Made by a program: the position numbers and the translations under genes | From: CAVXFS01 sp049582805 | GTDB taxonomy: Bacteria > Pseudomonadota > Gammaproteobacteria > Burkholderiales > Gallionellaceae | DNA length: 64,000 bases | Assembly: GCA_049582805.1 (NCBI GenBank) | Contig: JBAUUR010000040.1 | Location: 58,867-122,866, forward strand | Reading direction: 5' to 3' | The notes under the pieces: generated by a model | Database searches by the model: none | What the model was told of the DNA's origin: nothing | What the model saw: the letters and a program-made list of their open reading frames with translations, nothing else | In this document: piece by piece, positions 58,849-64,000 of the stretch | How the letters are laid out: each line of letters opens with the position of its first letter | Numbering within the stretch: the stretch's first letter is position 1

Positions 58849-61626
58849 TTACTGCCAACCGTAGCGGCGCACATAAAAACCTTTCATGGCTTGGGTTAGC
58901 AGCATATAACACAACAGGATGACAAACAGCCATGGGAAGAACATCATCGGCAATGCTTGAAACTTGAAGAAATGCCCGAATCCGGACATCGGCAAGAAGA
59001 TGCCTGCAGCCATGACCAGCGATGTCATGACTAACAATGCGATGGATGCACGGCTTTGAATAAAGGCAATCTTCTGAGTGCGTATCATGTGCACGATCAG
59101 GGTCTGCGACAACAACCCTTCGATAAACCAGCCAGATTGGAAAAGCGACTGCTGTTCAGGCGAGTTGGCTCTGAATACGAACCACATCAGGCAATAGGTG
59201 GTGATGTCAAAGATGGAACTGATGGGGCCGAAATAGATCATGAAGCGGCCAAGTTCTTCCGGCTTCCAGCTCTGCGGCAATTTCATTTGCTCAGCATCCA
59301 CGTTGTCCCATGGAATAGCGATTTGCGAAATGTCATACAACAGGTTCTGCACCAGCAATTGAAGCGGCAGCATCGGCAAGAAGGGCAGGAAGGCGCTGGC
59401 TACCAGCACCGAGAACACATTGCCGAAGTTGGAACTGGCGGCCATCTTGATGTATTTGAGCATGTTGGCAAATGTTTTGCGGCCCTCCAATACGCCCTCT
59501 TCCAGCACCATCAGGTTTTTTTCCAACAGGATGATGTCGGCTGCTTCTTTGGCGATATCCACTGCAGTATCCACCGAGATGCCGATGTCCGCCGCACGCA
59601 GCGCAGGCGCATCGTTGATGCCGTCGCCCATGAATCCGACGATGTGACCATTGCCGCGCAGGGCGCGTACGATGCGTTCCTTGTGGGTTGGGGTGAGTTT
59701 GGCAAATACGTTCGAGGTTTCAACTGCGTCCGCCAGTTGCCGCTCATCCATTGCTTCAATGTCGGAGCCGCGTATTAGCCCGCTGATCTGCAAGCCGACC
59801 TCGTGGCAGATTTTCGCAGTGACCAGTTCGTTGTCGCCAGTCAGCACCTTGACCGCTATCCCGTGATCCCGCAGTGCAGTGAGCGCGGGCGCGGTGGTTT
59901 CCTTGGGTGGATCGAGGAAGGCGATGTAGCCGATCAGGGTCAGCCCTGCTTCATCCGCCACACTGTAGTTATCCTTGTCAGATGGCATTTCTTTCGCAGC
60001 TACAGCGACCACGCGCAGCCCTTCCTCGTTGAGCAATCCAGTCACCTTCTGCACGCTGGCAAGCAGCTCAGGGGTAAGCGGCTGCACCGCATCGCCATGC
60101 TGAACATGGGCGCAAACCGAGAGTATTTCCTCCACTGCTCCCTTGCAGACCAGCAAGTGATGAGTATCGTCTTCGGCTACCACTACCGACATACGACGGC
60201 GCTGAAAATCGAACGGCACCTCATCCACCTTGCGGAAGTTGGCGGTGACATTGAACTCCGGATGCACATCGGCATGTTCCAGCACGGCCACATCAAGCAG
60301 ATTCTTCAACCCGGTCTGGTAATAGCTGTTCAGGTAGGCATAATCCAAAACCTTGTCTGATTCCTCCCCGAACACATCAGTGTGGCGCTGCAAAAAGATC
60401 CTGTCCTGGGTCAACGTGCCGGTCTTGTCGGTGCAGAGCACATCCATCGCACCGAAATTCTGGATCGCATCCAGCCGTTTGACGATCACCTTCTTGCGCG
60501 ACAGGGACACCGCGCCCTTGGCCAGCGTGGTTGTTACGATCATCGGCAGCATTTCCGGAGTCAGTCCAATGGCAATGGACATGGAAAACAGAAATGCATC
60601 CAGCCAGTCACCCTTGGTGAAGCCGTTAATCAGCAGCACGATCGGCGTCATCACCATCATGAAGCGCATCATCAGCCAGCTGACCTTGTTGACACCAGCC
60701 TGGAATGCCGTCGGCGTGCGGTCGGTTGCCGTAACCCTTGCCGCCAGCGCACCAAAATAGGTGCGGTTGCCGGTGGTGACCACCACGGCCCGAGCGGTTC
60801 CGCTGACCACGTTGGTACCCATGAATCCGATATTGTCCAGTTCTATCGGATTGTTGGTAGAGCCGTGGTGGTTGGCGGGGAATTTTTCCACAGGCAGGGA
60901 TTCACCCGTCATGGCAGACTGGCTGATAAACAGGTCCTTGGAGGAAAGAATGCGCACATCGGCGGGAATCATGTCGCCCGCCGAGAGCAGTATCAAGTCA
61001 CCCGGCACCAATAGCTTGATCGGCAACTCCACGCGTTTGGCTTCCTTGATATGTATCTTCACACCGAAATATTTGAGCGCCTCCTCCGCCGCGTTCTCGG
61101 ACGGATCACGCCGCATCACGGTGGCGGTATTGCTGACCATCTCGCGCAGCTTGTCGGCGGCCTTGTTGGAGCGCGCTTCCTGCACAAAGCGCAACAGCGT
61201 GGAGATGACCACCATCGTCGCAATGACGATGCTTCCCATCACGTCATCGGTGTAATAGGACATGATGGCCAGAACGCTTAGCAGCAGATTGAAAGGATTC
61301 TTGTAGCAATACCAGAGATGCACCCACCAGCTTGGTGGCTTCTCCTGCGCGATTTGATTCAGCCCGACACGACCACGGGTGTATTCCGCCTCGGTTTCGG
61401 ACAATCCATCGTGGTGGGTTTCCAATTCCTTCAGTAGTTCATCGGGATCGCTATTGGCAGCAGTAATCAGGGTTTGTACCAGTGAAGGAGACAGTTCCCT
61501 GGTGTCCCTCGGCACCTTGACCAGGTCAAGAAAGCCGAAGCGGCGGAAATGCCGGCTCATTCCGCGTGTGCGGACAAACCTGACAAACAATTCTTTCAGA
61601 AAATTGATCTGCATTCGGCTTTGCAC
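58849..61626 (-). CDS. mgtA: Magnesium-transporting P-type ATPase
   Basis: 925 residues, the normal length of MgtA/MgtB (type IIIB). Seen: GLNQIAQEKPPSWWVHLWYC near the N-terminus, AMTGESLPVEKF (actuator loop), the phosphorylation site VLCTDKTGTLTQDRIFLQRH, and VGFMGDGINDAPALRAADIG (hinge). About ten membrane helices are expected. It imports Mg2+ using ATP. The start is GTG 61626 or ATG 61614, neither with a clear ribosome binding site. The 140 bases upstream show no recognisable Mg riboswitch by eye. Confidence 0.95.
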   Translation of the reverse strand: MQSRMQINFLKELFVRFVRTRGMSRHFRRFGFLDLVKVPRDTRELSPSLVQTLITAANSDPDELLKELETHHDGLSETEAEYTRGRVGLNQIAQEKPPSWWVHLWYCYKNPFNLLLSVLAIMSYYTDDVMGSIVIATMVVISTLLRFVQEARSNKAADKLREMVSNTATVMRRDPSENAAEEALKYFGVKIHIKEAKRVELPIKLLVPGDLILLSAGDMIPADVRILSSKDLFISQSAMTGESLPVEKFPANHHGSTNNPIELDNIGFMGTNVVSGTARAVVVTTGNRTYFGALAARVTATDRTPTAFQAGVNKVSWLMMRFMMVMTPIVLLINGFTKGDWLDAFLFSMSIAIGLTPEMLPMIVTTTLAKGAVSLSRKKVIVKRLDAIQNFGAMDVLCTDKTGTLTQDRIFLQRHTDVFGEESDKVLDYAYLNSYYQTGLKNLLDVAVLEHADVHPEFNVTANFRKVDEVPFDFQRRRMSVVVAEDDTHHLLVCKGAVEEILSVCAHVQHGDAVQPLTPELLASVQKVTGLLNEEGLRVVAVAAKEMPSDKDNYSVADEAGLTLIGYIAFLDPPKETTAPALTALRDHGIAVKVLTGDNELVTAKICHEVGLQISGLIRGSDIEAMDERQLADAVETSNVFAKLTPTHKERIVRALRGNGHIVGFMGDGINDAPALRAADIGISVDTAVDIAKEAADIILLEKNLMVLEEGVLEGRKTFANMLKYIKMAASSNFGNVFSVLVASAFLPFLPMLPLQLLVQNLLYDISQIAIPWDNVDAEQMKLPQSWKPEELGRFMIYFGPISSIFDITTYCLMWFVFRANSPEQQSLFQSGWFIEGLLSQTLIVHMIRTQKIAFIQSRASIALLVMTSLVMAAGIFLPMSGFGHFFKFQALPMMFFPWLFVILLCYMLLTQAMKGFYVRRYGWQ

Positions 61627-61769
61627 TTATTCCATGGATCTGCTGCTGATGGATGTTTTGCGGCTGCCTTAATTCATAAGGCCATGATAAAGGCAGTGAT
61701 TCACGATGTAGATTGCCCCGACCAAGTGGAAGTATGTTCGTTCATGCCCAGTATTCACCTGGCGAGGGA

Positions 61770-63644
61770 TCACCAATGAAGACGCCGCAGCATTGAGCTC
61801 TTTTTCTGCTGGTGAGATTGCATACGATGCAGGATGTCATCCAATGACTGGATGGCCTCGATAATATGCGCCCCCTTGTTCAGCATGACGCATTCGGCAC
61901 GCACACCCATCGCGGCATCGGTTATCTCGGCGCGGCTGGGCTTGCCGCTCTTGGATAATCCCTCCAGCACCTGGGTAGCCCATATAACCGGCAGACGCGC
62001 CGCCTCGGCCAGCCAAAGAATTTCTTCCTGCAACTCCGCCAGTCTTTCATAGCCGCACTCCACTGCCAGATCACCGCGAGCAATCATGACGCCGACGGTT
62101 GGTGAATGCAGTAAGGTAAATAACAGTTCCGGCAAATTATCGAATGCGGCACGTGTTTCGATTTTCAGAACGATGCCAAGTTTCTCTGCTTTCAGTCGTG
62201 CTAAATGCTTTTGCAATAACTCGATGTCAGCGGGATTGCGGACGAAAGAAAGGCCGATCATATCGGCATGTTGCACGATAAATTCAAGATTCTTGATGTC
62301 CTGTGCCGTCAGGCCATCCAACTCAAGCCGGGTGTCCGGCAGGTTGATGCCCTTGTCCGCCAGCAGCTTTTCGCCGCTTTCGCGCGCCTGCGTGATTTCG
62401 ACCATTATCTTATTTGCGCTGACACTACGGATTACGCCCTCGATTTTGCCATCGTCGATCAGGATGCGTTCACCCGGCTGCACAGTCAGATATATTTCTG
62501 GCACGGAACAGGCAATACTGGCGGTGCGCAATAAGCGTCCGCTGCCATCGAAGTGGGCTGGCTTGCCTGGCAATGGCTCACGCGTGAGGGTTAGATTGTC
62601 TCCAATGTGCATACGGATCGATCCGGGTAATGGAGGTAACGCCCCGACAATGCCGGTGTGACCCGCCCGGCGCGGATGTCCGGATGTCGACACTCGTAAA
62701 AGTCTGAGTTCGATACCGGGCGTGACATACGTGGTTTGGCTGGACTCGGCCCAAAAGCCCGCGCCGGTCTGGTCAACAACTTGCAGGATGCGGGAGGCGC
62801 CTCTCGCGTCTGTTAATTCAATGATGTCGCCCGCGGTCACTTTGGCCAGCCAATCCCCATGTACCGGCAGGCAAGCATCAGCGGGGGCAGGACTGGGAGA
62901 AGCATCACTTTCTGGATGCAGCCATATCCGCGCAGGGACAACCAAGTTGCCGTACATATCGCGCTGAGGTTTCCATTTGAGTACAGCAGGTCCTTGGGCA
63001 ATTTCTCCGGTGCGCAACTTGGGGCCGCCCAAGTCCATCAGGATACGGCAATGCCTTCCTGTTTCACGACGTGCCAGATTGATTTGCTCAATCATGCGCG
63101 CCCATATATCAGGCGTGTCATGCGCACAATTGATACGAGCACAATCCATACCATGGACGAGCATGACTTTGATCAAAGAATAGTCATCAGCCACTTCACC
63201 AGGCAACGTGACCATGATGCGGACCCGGCGATGCGACGGAGGCTTGCCAAATAAATTATTGGAATTGCTTTCAAGCTGCGCAGCGCCTGTCGCCTCTGGG
63301 GCGGGCAATATCTTGTCGGCCGAGTTCTTGCCTAATGCGCAACGCAAAAGATCAATGATGGCATTGAGATTGGTGAGTACATGCGATTCCATCCGGCCCA
63401 ACGATGAAACGCCTGCCGCTGCCAGTCTTTCCTGTAGCGGCCGCATATCCCGTCGCCTCAGGCCAAGGTAGTGAACCAGATTAATAGCGCTGGCCCGATG
63501 GATTGGATTTGTTTGTTGCAGTTTTTCCGCGGACGAATTCTCGAGCTCTTTCAGTTCACTGCGCAAATCCTCCAGTTCATGCAACAACTTGGCATACGGA
63601 TGCAGCTCGCTAGACGCGTGTGAACTTGATTGCTGTTTGCTCAT
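61770..63644 (-). CDS. Atypical pyruvate kinase-like protein
   Basis: 624 residues from ATG 63644; a frame from 63677 has only a TTG. An N-terminal extension of about 150 residues is helical (LHELEDLRSELKELENSSAE, then RRDMRPLQERLAAAGVSSLG). The TIM-barrel/B-domain core begins at about 150 (RRVRIMVTLPGEVADDYSLI, ARINCAHD). Core motifs include LGIVLKIETRAAFDN, GVMIARGDLAVECGYERLAE and VIWATQVLEGL. The canonical MLSGETA is MLNKGAH here, and the sequence ends about 30 residues later, so the allosteric C-terminal domain is missing. The catalytic Lys and the RGD segment are kept; function is likely but regulation must differ. Confidence 0.8.
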   Translation of the reverse strand: MSKQQSSSHASSELHPYAKLLHELEDLRSELKELENSSAEKLQQTNPIHRASAINLVHYLGLRRRDMRPLQERLAAAGVSSLGRMESHVLTNLNAIIDLLRCALGKNSADKILPAPEATGAAQLESNSNNLFGKPPSHRRVRIMVTLPGEVADDYSLIKVMLVHGMDCARINCAHDTPDIWARMIEQINLARRETGRHCRILMDLGGPKLRTGEIAQGPAVLKWKPQRDMYGNLVVPARIWLHPESDASPSPAPADACLPVHGDWLAKVTAGDIIELTDARGASRILQVVDQTGAGFWAESSQTTYVTPGIELRLLRVSTSGHPRRAGHTGIVGALPPLPGSIRMHIGDNLTLTREPLPGKPAHFDGSGRLLRTASIACSVPEIYLTVQPGERILIDDGKIEGVIRSVSANKIMVEITQARESGEKLLADKGINLPDTRLELDGLTAQDIKNLEFIVQHADMIGLSFVRNPADIELLQKHLARLKAEKLGIVLKIETRAAFDNLPELLFTLLHSPTVGVMIARGDLAVECGYERLAELQEEILWLAEAARLPVIWATQVLEGLSKSGKPSRAEITDAAMGVRAECVMLNKGAHIIEAIQSLDDILHRMQSHQQKKSSMLRRLHW

Positions 63645-63772
63645 TAGGTTAGTAACTTTATGCCATGCGAAACGCAAACCACCATCATATATGATACGAA
63701 TGCTAGATTAATAAAATATGACAGCCCGCTTCCTTACACGATGATTTAGACCGATGACCGGAAATCCCTGGC

Positions 63773-64000
63773 TTATGCTAAGGTGGCAGTAATGTCTTGG
63801 CATCCTGATGGCATATTGTTCTTGCCAATCTGCTCATTTAGGGTCTGTACAATTTTGCAGGGATACTTGCGTAAGCTTTTGAAGAAATATTTATCGTGTC
63901 GATATGCAGCATTGTCCAATGGGGTTTGAGTCTGAGCGGGGGTGCGTGAATCCAACGGGGTTTGAGTCTGAACAGGTGGCCGTGATCGATCATTATGCGA
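63773..64000 (-). CDS. Possible C-terminal part of a protein with 12-residue repeats (partial)
   Basis: An open frame of 75 codons runs from the window edge to a TAA at 63773. It contains two 12-residue repeats with a common QTQTPLD core (encoded by 36-base tandem copies at about 63915-63950 and 63951-63986, mostly identical). The tail is NAAYRHDKYFFKSLRKYPCK onward. The repeat length being a multiple of three supports translation, but no family is recognised and the start is outside the window. Confidence 0.35.
   Translation of the reverse strand, partial: SHNDRSRPPVQTQTPLDSRTPAQTQTPLDNAAYRHDKYFFKSLRKYPCKIVQTLNEQIGKNNMPSGCQDITATLA

Overview
The window looks like a chromosomal segment of a betaproteobacterium, most likely of the Nitrosomonadales (Gallionellaceae or relatives). 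This is inferred from gene order and protein character: grpE-dnaK-dnaJ, leuC-(entericidin-like)-leuD-leuB-asd-fimV-(EcfT-like)-truA, a three-gene pyridine nucleotide transhydrogenase, comEC beside a DUF2062 gene, and many c-di-GMP genes. No tRNA, rRNA or CRISPR array was seen.

Layout. 1-10.2 kb: a response regulator/HD-GYP gene with the start of a probable partner sensor, the pntAA-pntAB-pntB operon, a PAS-GGDEF-EAL protein, a DODA-type dioxygenase, a second HD-GYP protein and the remains of an EAL-domain gene. 10.2-14.1 kb: grpE-dnaK-dnaJ on the minus strand, with a near-perfect sigma-32 promoter before grpE and heptad-repeat hairpins directly after the grpE and dnaK stop codons. 14.1-25.7 kb: an accessory island of gene fragments, a HigBA-like toxin-antitoxin pair, then a tightly packed run DUF2130 - PHP/SMC-like ATPase (TrlF family) - type III methyltransferase - DUF1016 nuclease - type III restriction subunit (frameshifted). 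25.7-36.1 kb: an MFS transporter, then leucine and aspartate-family biosynthesis, fimV and truA. 36.1-40.6 kb: a second accessory block with a truncated universal stress protein, a sulfotransferase-like protein and a single-module adenylation-carrier-thioesterase enzyme. 40.6-64 kb: comEC, DUF2062, msrA, an APH/AAA fusion kinase, a PII protein, a cation-efflux protein, a small MITE-like element, an NlpC/P60 lipoprotein, an MHS-family transporter, a secreted phosphoesterase, glycogen phosphorylase, an MgtC/DUF4010 membrane protein, a lysine-rich protein, a glycosyltransferase, MgtA and an atypical pyruvate kinase.

How it works together. The island carries a type III restriction-modification core with extra nuclease and ATPase genes, and is the strongest candidate for an unusual defence system. 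Several features suggest it is in flux: a T6 run at the res frameshift, a G8 run in the ATPase gene, a base-composition dip in the methyltransferase recognition region, and a truncated DUF1016 relative at the left edge. The two accessory blocks outside the island (8.4-10.2 kb and 36.1-40.5 kb) are each bracketed by the same two dispersed repeats in the same order. All start choices, motif positions and repeat matches were read by eye; no database search was run.
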